A DNA stretch of 64,000 nucleotides from UBA7916 sp036121365 (lineage in GTDB: Bacteria; Pseudomonadota; Gammaproteobacteria; Comchoanobacterales; Comchoanobacteraceae): assembly GCA_036121365.1 (NCBI GenBank), contig JAZAFR010000029.1, positions 1 through 64,000 on the forward strand, written 5' to 3'. The notes beneath the pieces are model-generated. The model was not told where the DNA came from. It did no database searches and saw only the letters and a program-made list of their open reading frames with translations. Shown piece by piece: positions 18,390 through 29,595 of the stretch. The first letter of the stretch is position 1. Each line of letters begins with the position of its first letter. Position numbers and translations under genes: made by a program.

Positions 18390-19613
18390 TTATCTTTGTC
18401 CAAGGTTGGCTGCGGCTTTTTCTAGAGACTCTGCCTGGTGCTTTTTGTTTGTTTGAATGATGGCTGTTAAAGAGATGTAGCAGATTATGATTAATATGAA
18501 AGACCCATGTGTTCCAAGTGATTTTGATAGTAGTGCTTGCATGAAGGGAATTGCAGCGCCTCCTGAAAAGCCCATCAAAAAGATACTGCTTGCGATAAAG
18601 TGTTCGGTTTTAGGTAAATTTTTTGTGTGAATTGAAAATATACATGGATACATGTATGAGTTGATTAAGCCTAGAATGGTCAGTGAGTATGCAAAATATG
18701 TGGTGTTGATGGTTGTGATTATTAGAAAAATGCTTATCACAGCACCATACATAATCAGATTGCTTGCCGATACTATTTGAAGAATTTTTGTAGACACCAG
18801 TCTGCCTATTAGGAGGAGTGTCCAGTAACATGAAATTAACACGGCGCCGATATGTGGATTGTCTGGTGTGTTTTTTTGTGCAATCAATGCAATGAATATT
18901 GGGATTGAGAACTCAAGCCCAATGAATGTGAATGTTGCAAAAAAACCTGACTGGATGTTCTTTTTTTTCATGGCATTCAATAAGTTTGTTTTGTTGATTG
19001 TCGTGCTGGTATGATTGTTGTTGCCAAGTGGTTTCTTTTGTACGTATCTTGCCAGCAGTAGGTATATTATGCCTAACTTTAAAAAAAAGCAGGTTGACGG
19101 TTGTAGTGTCCAGTTGTTCTGTGCATTTAAAAGCCAGTATGACGAGAGTGTTGGGCTGATGAGTGCTCCTATGGTGTCAGCGCACATGATTAGGCTGATG
19201 TTTTTATGGTATCTGTTGCTTACTTGGTTTCCGATGAGTAGTGGCGTTACAGAGATTCTAATTAGAGTAATACCGATCGCAAGTAAAAATATCACTGGAA
19301 AGATCAGTGTGTTGTTTTTTGTTTCAAGTGCAAACGCAAAGAACGTGCTGCTGATTGCACACAATATTAGTGAATAGCGGATTGTTTTTTCATAGCCGTG
19401 TTTTTTGATCAGCATCCATCCAGGTATTACTGTAATGAAGAAATTTATAAAAAAAGTGGATTGTAACAGTACTGCTTTCCAATGCTCAAAATTATAATTG
19501 CTGTGTAAGAATGTAATCAATGTCGGTATGATATTGTTTGTGAATCCGCCTAAGAAAATTAATAGGGCTACGGTTTTTTGAGGATAAACTTCTTTTTTTT
19601 CTTCGAGAGTCAT
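18390..19613 (-). CDS. MFS transporter
   Basis: About 407 residues from the ATG at 19613; an upstream in-frame ATG at 19649 would add twelve basic residues. Twelve hydrophobic segments can be followed, in two halves separated by a short lysine-rich loop (~residue 210, AMKKKNIQSGF). The opening LLIFLGGFTNNIIPTLITFL and the small-residue motifs in the second half (GFSGGAAIPFMQ) resemble the FucP/glucose-galactose branch of the major facilitator superfamily. The substrate is not predictable from the sequence. It is convergent with ftsB and divergent from trxB. Confidence 0.85.
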   Translation of the reverse strand: MTLEEKKEVYPQKTVALLIFLGGFTNNIIPTLITFLHSNYNFEHWKAVLLQSTFFINFFITVIPGWMLIKKHGYEKTIRYSLILCAISSTFFAFALETKNNTLIFPVIFLLAIGITLIRISVTPLLIGNQVSNRYHKNISLIMCADTIGALISPTLSSYWLLNAQNNWTLQPSTCFFLKLGIIYLLLARYVQKKPLGNNNHTSTTINKTNLLNAMKKKNIQSGFFATFTFIGLEFSIPIFIALIAQKNTPDNPHIGAVLISCYWTLLLIGRLVSTKILQIVSASNLIMYGAVISIFLIITTINTTYFAYSLTILGLINSYMYPCIFSIHTKNLPKTEHFIASSIFLMGFSGGAAIPFMQALLSKSLGTHGSFILIIICYISLTAIIQTNKKHQAESLEKAAANLGQR

Positions 19614-19690
19614 GTTGTGTCTGCCTTTTTGCTTTCTATATGATAACAAATTTTTTTATGATTATGAACCGTATTTTTCTTTTTCCTTGC

Positions 19691-19719
19691 TTGATTAATC
19701 TTGTTCATTTCTGTAGAAT
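19691..19719 (+). promoter_or_regulatory. Sigma-70-type promoter for trxB
   Basis: TTGATT at 19691-19696, 17-nt spacer, TAGAAT at 19714-19719. The trxB ATG lies 28 nt downstream of the -10. Confidence 0.55.
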
Positions 19720-19741
19720 TTATGCATTTATTGCTGGGTGA

Positions 19742-20698
<957 letters not shown>

Positions 20699-21037
20699 AT
20701 TTAAAAAGATCTATACTGTTATTTGGGACGGGGTGATTTTGTGTCGTTTTAGTTTCGGAGATCTGATGTTATTATGTTGTTGTCTTTCCTCTGGTCAATA
20801 ACCTGTTTTTCACCTATTTTTTGATGCCAATTGTGCTGGTCTTTTCTGATCGAATTGTTCTGAATTTGTGTTACTTGGCTGGCTTGTATGTCGTTAAGGT
20901 CTCCTTGTACTTTTTTTCTTTGTTTTTTGTCGTTGCTTTTGTCATTTTTTTCTTTATATTTTAGTGATTTTGATTTATATTATTATTGGATTAATATGGT
21001 GTTAATTGTTATGTATGTGAAATATTTTTGATGAATT
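20699..21037. other. Intergenic region upstream of sdhC
   Basis: No ORF with a ribosome-binding site and no tRNA is visible on either strand. It is T-rich on the plus strand and presumably carries the trxB terminator and the sdh-suc promoter, but I could not identify either with confidence. Confidence 0.4.
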
Positions 21038-21430
21038 ATGGTGGTATTGAAAAAGACAACTGATCATAGGCCTGTATTTTTGAATTTAATGCAGATTCGT
21101 TTGCCTGCTTGTGCATTGGTGTCGATATTACATAGAGTGACTGGTGTGGTTATTGTGCTATTCCTGCCCATACTTATCTTTTTGATGTACGAAGTTTCAA
21201 GTCGTTCTCATTTTATTGTCTGGCCGCCAGCTTATCACTGGGTTGCAAGGATTTTGGAATTGGGTGTGGTGTGGTCATTTATGTATCACGCATTGGCAGG
21301 TATTAGACATATGTTTCACGATTTTACTGGTGTTCATTCCCTGAAATCTACTGTTGTTTCAGCTTATATGGTGCTGTTCGCTTGGTTTATTTGGATTTTA
21401 TTAACGATATTGAAAGTGGTGTATTTATGA
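21038..21430 (+). CDS. sdhC: Succinate dehydrogenase cytochrome b556 subunit
   Basis: 130 residues with three transmembrane helices. Conserved motifs are RPVFLNLMQIRLP at the N-terminus, SILHRVTGVV (quinone-site Ser/Arg) and MYHALAGIRHMFHD, containing the haem b ligand histidine. It anchors succinate dehydrogenase to the inner membrane and takes part in ubiquinone reduction. It is the first gene of sdhCDAB-sucABCD; its TGA overlaps the sdhD ATG (ATGA). Confidence 0.95.
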   Translation: MVVLKKTTDHRPVFLNLMQIRLPACALVSILHRVTGVVIVLFLPILIFLMYEVSSRSHFIVWPPAYHWVARILELGVVWSFMYHALAGIRHMFHDFTGVHSLKSTVVSAYMVLFAWFIWILLTILKVVYL

Positions 21431-21753
21431 ATGATGGCTTGTCTGGATGGATTTGGCAGAGAGTGAGTGCGGTTTTCTTATTATTTTATATCTTGCCGGT
21501 GCTTGGTTTTTGGTTTGTTTCTTCAGATGTCTATAATTTTAATATTTGGAATCACTTTCTTTTGTCTCCGGGTATGAAAATACTGGGTTTTTTTGCAGCT
21601 ATTTCTTTGAGTGTGCATGCATGTATTGGTTTGTGGACTGTAGCGACGGACTATATTCATATACTTGTTTACCAAAGAATTATATTGTGGTTTCTGTATT
21701 TGGTTACGATTGGCTCATCGGTGGCCATGTTGTTTATTTTGTTGTTTTTTTAA
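21427..21753 (+). CDS. sdhD: Succinate dehydrogenase membrane anchor subunit
   Basis: 108 residues from ATG at 21427, overlapping the sdhC stop. An in-frame ATG at 21382 lies within sdhC and is less likely. Three helices; WIWQRVSAVFLLFYIL at the start and SVHACIGLWTVATDYI in the middle carry the haem/quinone-site residues of the family. It forms the cytochrome b pair with SdhC. Confidence 0.93.
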   Translation: MNDGLSGWIWQRVSAVFLLFYILPVLGFWFVSSDVYNFNIWNHFLLSPGMKILGFFAAISLSVHACIGLWTVATDYIHILVYQRIILWFLYLVTIGSSVAMLFILLFF

Positions 21754-21779
21754 AATGAGTTGCTTGATTGGGTAATATA

Positions 21780-23540
21780 ATGAAGAATGTTGAAACAAGA
21801 GAGTTTGATGCCATTGTAATTGGTGGTGGTGGTGCAGGATTGAGGGCTGCTTGCGAGCTGTCTCAGTCAGGATTGAATACGGCTGTTGTGTCAAAAGTAT
21901 TTCCAACTCGTTCACATACTGTTGCTGCGCAAGGTGGCGTTAATGCTGCTTTGTCTAATGCTGGTAAAGATCAGTGGCAGTGGCATATGTACGACACCGT
22001 CATGGGCTCGGATTTTTTGGGAGATCAAGACGCGATTGAGTATATGTGTCGATCAGCACCGGAATGTATTATTGAACTTGAAAATATGGGACTTCCGTTT
22101 AGCAGAAATAAGGATGGGACTATATATCAGAGAGCTTTTGGAGGGCAGACTTTAAATTTTGGTGGTGAGTTGGCACATCGAACGTGTTGTGCTCAAGATA
22201 GAACTGGTCATGCGATGTTACATACGTTGTATCAAAAGAATGTTGCATTGATGACCCAATTCTTAATTGAGTGGTTTGTGGTTGACCTGGTTGTTGATAG
22301 TGTTGGACGTGTTTCTGGAGTCAGTGCGATTGAGATGGCGACGGGTAAGCTGTATTTTCTGCGAGCCAATGCAACTGTTTTAGCCACAGGTGGTGCGGGG
22401 CAAATTTTTGATTCTAGTACCAATGCTCATATCTGTACGGGAGACGGTATGGCCATGGTTAATCGACACAATTTTGGTCTCCAAGATATGGAGATGTGGC
22501 AGTTCCATCCATCTGGACTTTATGGTACGGGTATTTTAATAACAGAGGGGACACGTGGGGAAGGTGGTTTTTTGCTGAACAGTGAAGGTGAGCGTTTTAT
22601 GACTCGTTATGCTCCACATTTAAAAGATTTGTCTTGTCGAGATGTGGTTGCTCGGTGTTCAATGATGGAAATTAGGGCGGGACGTGGTTGTGGGCCTGAA
22701 AAAGATCATGTGCTGCTTCAGTTGAGTCATCTTGATGATAGCGTGTTCGAAAACAAGTTGCCAGGTATAACAGAGATTGCAAATACCTACAGGGGTATAG
22801 ATCCAAGAAAAGAGCCCATACCTGTTGTGCCCACATGTCATTATGCAATGGGAGGTATACCTTGTAATTATCATGGACAGGTGATTGAACACAATCAATT
22901 AAACAAAAATAAGATCGTCCCCGGATTGTTTGCAATAGGTGAATGCGCGAATGTGTCTGTTCATGGGGCCAATCGCTTGGGTGCGAATTCGCTACTTGAT
23001 TTGGTCGTGTTGGGGCGTGCTTGTGGGCGATATATTTTGGATAATTTTAAAAATTTCGATTCACCCAGTCCAAGTCAAGACGATATAGAACAGGCATTTT
23101 CTCGTTGTTTTAAGTTGAAGTCTACCAAGAAAGGTGAGCATTACACTTCTTTTTCTAAGGATATGAAAAAAATAATGCAGGCTGATTTTGGAGTGTTTAG
23201 GGAGGAGTCATCGATGCTGACTGGTCTTAAGAAAATTTCAGATATTCGTGATGCTGCTTATCATATTGCTATCAAGGATCGTTCCAATGTCTTTAATACA
23301 GACTTGCTCGGTGCATTGGAATTTCAGAATTTGACTGAGGTAGCCTTTGCTACTGCAGTTGGAGCAAAAACCCGTCAGGAGAGTAGAGGGGCGCATAGTC
23401 GTGTTGATTATCCGAAACGTGATGATAAAAAATGGCAAAAACACATAGTGGTGGATAGATCAGGCAACACAGAGTATAGAGATGTTAATATGCAGCCAGT
23501 GCATGTTGATCCCATTAAAGTGCAAGAAAGAGAACATTGA
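21780..23540 (+). CDS. sdhA: Succinate dehydrogenase flavoprotein subunit
   Basis: 586 residues from ATG at 21780; a TTG four codons upstream is a less likely start. It has the FAD fold (AIVIGGGGAGLRAACELS), covalent-FAD histidine in SHTVAAQGG, substrate-site motifs (HRTCCAQDRTGHAML, HPSGLYGTGILITEG) and ANRLGANSLLDLVVLGRA. It oxidises succinate to fumarate on the cytoplasmic face of the inner membrane. It follows sdhD and overlaps sdhB by one nucleotide. Confidence 0.97.
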   Translation: MKNVETREFDAIVIGGGGAGLRAACELSQSGLNTAVVSKVFPTRSHTVAAQGGVNAALSNAGKDQWQWHMYDTVMGSDFLGDQDAIEYMCRSAPECIIELENMGLPFSRNKDGTIYQRAFGGQTLNFGGELAHRTCCAQDRTGHAMLHTLYQKNVALMTQFLIEWFVVDLVVDSVGRVSGVSAIEMATGKLYFLRANATVLATGGAGQIFDSSTNAHICTGDGMAMVNRHNFGLQDMEMWQFHPSGLYGTGILITEGTRGEGGFLLNSEGERFMTRYAPHLKDLSCRDVVARCSMMEIRAGRGCGPEKDHVLLQLSHLDDSVFENKLPGITEIANTYRGIDPRKEPIPVVPTCHYAMGGIPCNYHGQVIEHNQLNKNKIVPGLFAIGECANVSVHGANRLGANSLLDLVVLGRACGRYILDNFKNFDSPSPSQDDIEQAFSRCFKLKSTKKGEHYTSFSKDMKKIMQADFGVFREESSMLTGLKKISDIRDAAYHIAIKDRSNVFNTDLLGALEFQNLTEVAFATAVGAKTRQESRGAHSRVDYPKRDDKKWQKHIVVDRSGNTEYRDVNMQPVHVDPIKVQEREH

Positions 23541-24277
23541 TGAGTCAGAAAATTTACCAGTTGAACATTTACCGTTACAATCCTGATAAAGATCAAGCGC
23601 CCTATATGCAAAGTATGCAAATTGACTCTAGTAGAGTTAAGGGGATTATGCTCTTGGATCTTCTTAAAGTAGCAAAGGAAATCGATCCCACATTCTCTTT
23701 TCGTTTCTCCTGTGGTGCTGGGGTATGTGGTTCTGATGGGATGAATATTAACGGGCTCAATGGCCTTGCTTGTGTGACAGAGCTGAAGAATCTGCCAAAC
23801 AAGATTACAGTACGTCCTTTGCCTGGTATGCCAGTGATTCGTGATCTTGTCGTTGATATGAATCTTTTTTATAAGCAATACGTATCTGTTAAGCCTTATT
23901 TACAGGCCAAACAGCCTTCTGATGGAAGGGAGCATTTACAAACGGTGGAGCAGCGCAGTAAACTTGATGGTCTATATGAATGTATTCTGTGTGCTTGTTG
24001 TTCGACTGCTTGTCCATCCTGGTGGTGGAATCCTGATAAGTTTGTGGGGCCTGCTGGTTTATTGTGGGCTTGCCGTTTTATTCTTGATTCTCGAGATTCC
24101 AAACAGAGTGAGCGTTTAGAAGATTTAGAGGGATTGTACAGATTGTTTCGTTGTAGAGGGATTATGAATTGTGCGAATGTTTGTCCGAAAGGCCTAAATC
24201 CTTCGGGTGCAATTGCTAGTATTAGAGAACAACTCTTGCAAAAGAAGCTGCGTTCTAAAAATGGGCTGGATGGTTAA
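23540..24277 (+). CDS. sdhB: Succinate dehydrogenase iron-sulfur subunit
   Basis: About 245 residues from ATG at 23540. The [2Fe-2S] ligands are in CGAGVCGSDGMNINGLNGLAC, longer-range [4Fe-4S] and [3Fe-4S] ligands in CILCACCSTACPS and CRGIMNCANVCPKGLNP. The usual R in CREGVCG is replaced (CGAGVCG), without loss of cysteines. It passes electrons from SdhA to the quinone site. Confidence 0.96.
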   Translation: MSQKIYQLNIYRYNPDKDQAPYMQSMQIDSSRVKGIMLLDLLKVAKEIDPTFSFRFSCGAGVCGSDGMNINGLNGLACVTELKNLPNKITVRPLPGMPVIRDLVVDMNLFYKQYVSVKPYLQAKQPSDGREHLQTVEQRSKLDGLYECILCACCSTACPSWWWNPDKFVGPAGLLWACRFILDSRDSKQSERLEDLEGLYRLFRCRGIMNCANVCPKGLNPSGAIASIREQLLQKKLRSKNGLDG

Positions 24278-24318
24278 ATCGTGAATTTAGGATAGACTGA
24301 TTTTTTGGAGAGATGAAT

Positions 24319-27126
24319 ATGAAAAGGATAGATGAGGAGAGGAGACAGTCTGCTTTTTCAGCATTGAGTATGTCTTATTTAGACTCGTTGTATGAAATGT
24401 ATATCTCTGGAGATAAAGAGGAAGTCGATCCTTCTATTTGTGCTCAATTTGAGACATTTAATGAAAATCAGTCTACGGAGGATCTTTCTCATCAAGCCGT
24501 TATAGAAAAGATGCGTAAATCGATTTCACACAACAGACCTGCTCGTTATTCTTCTGTTTATAATCAATACTATTTTACAGCTCTCTGTGAACGTGTGATT
24601 GACTGGTTTGAGTGTAATGGACATTATTATTCGGATATTGGTATGGTTAATTATCCAAGCATTCATAAAAAGCCAGAGAAAATAGATTGGAGTCAGCTTG
24701 GCTTGACTTCTGATGATTGGTCAAGGCCACTACCTGAAAACCTGTCTATTACAATGCCTAAAGGGGCTGTTTTCTCAGATCTTGTTGATTTACTAACGGG
24801 TTGTTTTCAATCATCCATTGGTTATGAATATGCGCATTTGATTAGCACAGAAGAAAAACAATGGTTGAGAGAGCATGTTTTGAATCCCATACAATTTAAT
24901 CATCAGCAGAAAAAATTATTGTATGAATTGATTTTAAAATCAGAAGCCTTTGAGCATTATCTTGGCCGTAGATATGTGGGGCAAAAACGTTTTTCTTTAG
25001 AAGGTTCAGAATCTTTTATAATTGCTTTAGAACATATCATATCTTCCTCTACAAATTTTGGGGTCAAAGATGTTGTTATTGGAATGGCGCATAGAGGCCG
25101 TTTGAATACCCTAGTTAATATTCTTGGTTTTTCGTTAAAGGAGGTGGATGAATGGTTTCAAGGAATTAAAAATGATACGGATTCTATTTCTGGTGATGTT
25201 AAATATCATTTTGGTTATTCTTCAGATCGTGTTTTTTCAGGGAAGCCTATGCATATTACCCTGGGTTTTAACCCGTCACATTTAGAATCCATTGTCCCAG
25301 TGACTATGGGGTCAGTTCGAGCAAGACAAGATGATGTAAGTGTTGATGATGCGAGTCAAATGATGCCAATATTGATTCATGGAGATGCATCTTTTGCGGG
25401 TCAAGGAGTCGTGGCAGAGTCTTTGAATATGTCATATGTCAATGCTTATGACGTTAAAGGATCTATTCATGTTGTGATTAATAATCAGATTGGTTTTACC
25501 ACTTTACCTGATCAGTCACGCAGTAGTTATTACTGCACTGATGTAATTAAATCTATCAGGGCTCCTATATTTCATGTCAATGGGGACGACCCGGAGGCCG
25601 TCTGCAGAGTGGCGTTGTTGGCCAGCGAGTATCGCTGTCGATTTAAAAAAGATGTTATGATTGATATCTATTCTTATAGACGTCATGGTCACAATGAGGC
25701 AGACGAACCAATGGCCACCAGTCCGTTGATGTATCAAGATATTAAGAAGAAACCTTCTGTGGTGGATGCTTATTTAAAACATTTAATGCAAGCTTCTGTT
25801 TTGTCTCATAATGATGCATCTTTATTGAAACAGCGTATTAATGCTCTGATGGGGTCAGGTAATAGTTTGGTTGAGTATCAGAATGGTGTTAAATCTAAAA
25901 GAGAGGTTGAATGGTCACAATTTACTGTTTGTGATTGGGACACGCCAGTGGATACTTCAATTTCTGCAAAGCTTATACGTTCTTTGGGTATTGATTTGCA
26001 TCAACTGCCAGACGGGTTTTGTGTGCAAAAACAGGTCCTTAAGATGTTGGATACACGCAGGAAGATGTTCGATGGTAAGTTGCCAATGAATTGGGGGGCT
26101 GGAGAATCCTTGTTATTTGCCAGTTTGCTGCATCAAGGAATTTCTATCCGTTTGGTTGGCCAAGATAGTTGTCGTGGGACTTTTTCTCATCGTCATTCTG
26201 TTCTATATGACCAGAATACTGGTGAAAGTATGGTTCCTTATATGAATATAGAAAAGAAATCTAAGTCAGATTTTTTCATTTATAATTCGACTTTAAGTGA
26301 GTTTGCTGCAGTGGGGTTTGAGTATGGATATTCCTCTAGTTCCCCAAAGAGTTTAGTGTTGTGGGAGGCGCAATTCGGAGATTTTGCTAATGGCGCTCAG
26401 GTGATTATTGATCAGTACCTAACTTCAGCATGGCAGAAGTGGGGAAGAATGTCAGGGCTTGTTTTGTTATTGCCCCATGGGTATGAAGGGCAGGGACCTG
26501 AACACTCATCATGTCGATTAGAGCGGTATTTGCAAATGTGTGCTCAGAATAATATACAAGTTTGTGTCCCAAGTACGCCAAGTCAGTATTTTCATTTGCT
26601 TAGAAGGCAGGCATTGAGGGCATTTAGATCACCTTTGGTTGTTTTGACACCTAAGAGCTTTTTAAGGAGTCCAGATGCAGTTTCTGATTTGAAATGTTTT
26701 ACTGAAAGTAAATTTTCTTTGATTATTGATGATGATAAGATGAGCGAAAAATTAAAAGTTCGTCGTCTTGTTTTATGTTGTGGTAAAGTTTATTATGATC
26801 TACTAAATATGCGTCAGGCTCATCACTCAGTTGATGTCGCCCTTTGTAGAATTGAGCAGTTATATCCCTTTCCTAGGACAGTATTGAGGGACTTGATGAA
26901 TAAATATGGAAGTGTCCAAGATGTTGTTTGGTGTCAAGAAGAGCCTAAAAATCAAGGATGTTGGTATATGTTGAAAGATAAGATTGAAAATTGTTTGACC
27001 GATGTTCAAAAGCTAACGTATGTGGGGCGGTCAAAAATGGCAGCCACTGCCACAGGAGATCATTCTCAGCATGTATCTGAACAAAATGCTTTGGTCAGCC
27101 AAGCATTGGGGATTGAATTAGATTGA
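24319..27126 (+). CDS. sucA: 2-oxoglutarate dehydrogenase E1
   Basis: 935 residues from ATG at 24319, which lies 8 nt after GGAG; an ATG at 24313 is only 2 nt from it. The thiamine-diphosphate enzyme decarboxylates 2-oxoglutarate. Family motifs are GMAHRGRLNTLVNI, GDASFAGQGVVAE, the TPP pattern near VNGDDPEAV, RRHGHNEADEP and LPHGYEGQGPEHSS. The N-terminal peripheral-subunit region (SYLDSLYEMY) is present. It belongs to the sdh-suc run, 41 nt after sdhB. Confidence 0.96.
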   Translation: MKRIDEERRQSAFSALSMSYLDSLYEMYISGDKEEVDPSICAQFETFNENQSTEDLSHQAVIEKMRKSISHNRPARYSSVYNQYYFTALCERVIDWFECNGHYYSDIGMVNYPSIHKKPEKIDWSQLGLTSDDWSRPLPENLSITMPKGAVFSDLVDLLTGCFQSSIGYEYAHLISTEEKQWLREHVLNPIQFNHQQKKLLYELILKSEAFEHYLGRRYVGQKRFSLEGSESFIIALEHIISSSTNFGVKDVVIGMAHRGRLNTLVNILGFSLKEVDEWFQGIKNDTDSISGDVKYHFGYSSDRVFSGKPMHITLGFNPSHLESIVPVTMGSVRARQDDVSVDDASQMMPILIHGDASFAGQGVVAESLNMSYVNAYDVKGSIHVVINNQIGFTTLPDQSRSSYYCTDVIKSIRAPIFHVNGDDPEAVCRVALLASEYRCRFKKDVMIDIYSYRRHGHNEADEPMATSPLMYQDIKKKPSVVDAYLKHLMQASVLSHNDASLLKQRINALMGSGNSLVEYQNGVKSKREVEWSQFTVCDWDTPVDTSISAKLIRSLGIDLHQLPDGFCVQKQVLKMLDTRRKMFDGKLPMNWGAGESLLFASLLHQGISIRLVGQDSCRGTFSHRHSVLYDQNTGESMVPYMNIEKKSKSDFFIYNSTLSEFAAVGFEYGYSSSSPKSLVLWEAQFGDFANGAQVIIDQYLTSAWQKWGRMSGLVLLLPHGYEGQGPEHSSCRLERYLQMCAQNNIQVCVPSTPSQYFHLLRRQALRAFRSPLVVLTPKSFLRSPDAVSDLKCFTESKFSLIIDDDKMSEKLKVRRLVLCCGKVYYDLLNMRQAHHSVDVALCRIEQLYPFPRTVLRDLMNKYGSVQDVVWCQEEPKNQGCWYMLKDKIENCLTDVQKLTYVGRSKMAATATGDHSQHVSEQNALVSQALGIELD

Positions 27127-27162
27127 TTTGTAATTTAGTTATGAATAAATATGGAGAATATG

Positions 27163-28395
27163 ATGGTTGAAGATGTTAAAGTGCCTTTGTTGCCTGAGTC
27201 AGTTAGCGATGCTGTGGTTTCAAAATGGCATAAAAACGTTGGTGATTTTGTTTCTGAGGGAGAAATTATTGCTGAGCTTGAAACTGATAAGATTATGTTG
27301 GAAGTGCCTTCTATGTTTTCAGGTAAGTTGACGCAGATCCTCAAAAAATCTGGCAGTCATGTTGTTTCTGATGAGACTCTTTGTTCAGTTGATTGTGATG
27401 CCAATGTTCCTGATCAACCATCTGAGGAGTCGAAGGTAGATCATTCCAATGTAGAAAAAGATTTCTCTGAACAAGAAAAAGGGCGGACTGCAATTGATCA
27501 GATCCGTTATGCTAAAGAAAATGCTGTTAAAGGACCAAATGTTCGAAAAGTATTGTATGAACAATCAATTGATGAGAAAGACATTGTTTGTGAAAATAAC
27601 GGACGTATAAGTAATGATGATCTGGATGCCCATATAAAAGAAAAAATTAACAGTGTCAGTGCCAATGAAAATATCAATGCTGATACTTTTGTTGAGCGCC
27701 TAGACCGTTCAGTCCCTATGACTAGATTGAGAAAGACCATTTCAAAGCGTTTGTTGGACAGTCAAAAAAATACAGCCAGTTTGACCACTTTTAATGAGGT
27801 GGATTTAAGTAAAGTGATAGATTTGAGGTCTAAATATAAAGATGAGTTTAAAGACAAGTATGGTGTAAAGCTTGGTTTTATGTCTTTTTTTACTCGGGCG
27901 TGTTGTCATGCTTTACACGCATTTCCCGAAGTGAATGCATCTGTTGATGGTGAAGATATCATCTATCATGATTATTGTGATATTGGGATTGCTGTGTCTA
28001 CTGAAAAAGGACTGTTGGTGCCTATATTAAGAAATGCGGAATTACTTGATATGGCTGAAATTGAGAAAAAAATATTAGATTTTTCGAGTAGATCAAGAGC
28101 CAACAAGATAACTCTTGATGAGTTGACAGGGGGGACTTTTTCAATCACAAATGGCGGTGTGTTCGGTTCAATGTTGTCAACTCCTATATTAAATCCACCA
28201 CAAAGTGCTATTTTAGGCATGCATAATATTGTAAAAAGACCGGTTGTTGTGGATAATACTATCGAGATTCGTCCAATGATGTATTTGGCTCTGACTTATG
28301 ATCACTGTATTGTTGATGGAAGTCAGGCTGTGCGTTTTTTAGTCATGGTTAAGGACTTATTGGAAGATCCTGATCGTTTATTGTTACAAATTTAG
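27163..28395 (+). CDS. sucB: 2-oxoglutarate dehydrogenase E2 (succinyltransferase)
   Basis: 410 residues from ATG at 27163, 6 nt after GGAG; upstream in-frame ATGs at 27151 and 27160 fit the ribosome site less well. It has a lipoyl domain (residues ~5-78, lipoyl lysine K43 in ETDKI), a short linker, the E1/E3-binding domain (~[14 protein letters not shown]) and the catalytic core with [12 protein letters not shown], holding the active-site histidine and aspartate (YDHRIIDG in most homologues). No E3 gene (lpd) follows in this operon, so dihydrolipoamide dehydrogenase must be encoded elsewhere. Confidence 0.95.
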   Translation: MVEDVKVPLLPESVSDAVVSKWHKNVGDFVSEGEIIAELETDKIMLEVPSMFSGKLTQILKKSGSHVVSDETLCSVDCDANVPDQPSEESKVDHSNVEKDFSEQEKGRTAIDQIRYAKENAVKGPNVRKVLYEQSIDEKDIVCENNGRISNDDLDAHIKEKINSVSANENINADTFVERLDRSVPMTRLRKTISKRLLDSQKNTASLTTFNEVDLSKVIDLRSKYKDEFKDKYGVKLGFMSFFTRACCHALHAFPEVNASVDGEDIIYHDYCDIGIAVSTEKGLLVPILRNAELLDMAEIEKKILDFSSRSRANKITLDELTGGTFSITNGGVFGSMLSTPILNPPQSAILGMHNIVKRPVVVDNTIEIRPMMYLALTYDHCIVDGSQAVRFLVMVKDLLEDPDRLLLQI

Positions 28396-28410
28396 TAAAG
28401 GGAGCTTAGT

Positions 28411-29571
28411 ATGAACTTACATGAGTATCAGTCACAAGAGTTGTTGCAGCAGTTTGGTATACCTGTGCCTGTTGGTGAATTAGCGAGTTCTGTTGAAGAA
28501 GCATTGGCCATTTATTCACGTTTGGATTCGAAGCAGGTGGTGGTGAAAGCTCAGGTGCATGCAGGTGGTCGTGGTCAGGCTGGTGGTATACGTATTGTTG
28601 AAAATAAGAAAGGCCTAACTGAGGTGGTGAAAAACTTACTTGGTACTCGTCTAATCACATATCAGACAGATAATCATGGTCAGCCTATAGACAGTGTATA
28701 TTTGGTTAAGCCTTGTCTAATTGATAGGGAGCTATATTTGAGTGCTGTTGTTGATAGAGCGCGATGTTGCGTAACGTTCATGGTTTGCAGTGAAGGTGGA
28801 GTAGACATTGAGAGTACGGTTGAGCATCATCCCGAGAAGGTTTATAAATTTCACGTGGATTGTTTGGAAGGTGTGCTTCGGTATGAGTGCATGAATGCTG
28901 CTGCCATTTTAGGTCTAAAGAAAGAACAAGTCACGAAATTTGTGCAAATTGTTAATAATTTGTATGATTTATTGATATCTCATGACTTGACTTTGGTTGA
29001 AATCAATCCGTTGGTTATCACGAAGTCTGGTGATTTGCTTTGTATTGACGCTAAGATTAATATTGATGACAATGCATTATACCGACAGCCTAAATTGCGT
29101 CAAATGAGGGACTTGAGCCAGGAGGACGAGCGTGAGTCACAGGCAAAAAAATGGGAATTGAACTATATTTCTTTGCAGGGAAATATAGGCTGTATGGTCA
29201 ATGGAGCTGGTTTGGCAATGGCCACAATGGATTTGATTAAACTTGAAGGTGGTTCACCTGCAAACTTTCTTGATGTAGGGGGAGGTGTGACTCGAGAACG
29301 TGTATCAGAAGCATTCAAAATTATATTGTCTGATGGGCATGTTAAGGCCATCCTAATAAACATTTTTGGAGGGATTGTGCGATGTGACTTGATTGCTGAA
29401 GGTGTTATAGAAGCTGTTGTTGATATGTCAACGGTTTTGCCAGTTGTGATTAGGTTGGAAGGCAATCGTGCTGACTTGGGTAGAAAGAAATTAGAATCCA
29501 GTGGTTTGAATATTGTAGCGGCAAGTAGTTTTTCTGAAGCTGCAAGACTTGTTGTTGAAATGGCTGGATAA
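28411..29571 (+). CDS. sucC: Succinyl-CoA synthetase beta subunit
   Basis: 386 residues, starting with the canonical MNLHEYQSQELLQQFGIPVP. An ATP-grasp fold (VVKAQVHAGGRGQAGG) is followed by the CoA-ligase domain with NFLDVGGG and INIFGGIVRCD. It catalyses substrate-level phosphorylation coupled to succinyl-CoA hydrolysis, together with SucD. AAAGGGAG precedes the ATG. It lies 15 nt after sucB. Confidence 0.97.
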   Translation: MNLHEYQSQELLQQFGIPVPVGELASSVEEALAIYSRLDSKQVVVKAQVHAGGRGQAGGIRIVENKKGLTEVVKNLLGTRLITYQTDNHGQPIDSVYLVKPCLIDRELYLSAVVDRARCCVTFMVCSEGGVDIESTVEHHPEKVYKFHVDCLEGVLRYECMNAAAILGLKKEQVTKFVQIVNNLYDLLISHDLTLVEINPLVITKSGDLLCIDAKINIDDNALYRQPKLRQMRDLSQEDERESQAKKWELNYISLQGNIGCMVNGAGLAMATMDLIKLEGGSPANFLDVGGGVTRERVSEAFKIILSDGHVKAILINIFGGIVRCDLIAEGVIEAVVDMSTVLPVVIRLEGNRADLGRKKLESSGLNIVAASSFSEAARLVVEMAG

Positions 29572-29595
29572 ATGGTGGAATAAGGAGTATAAGTT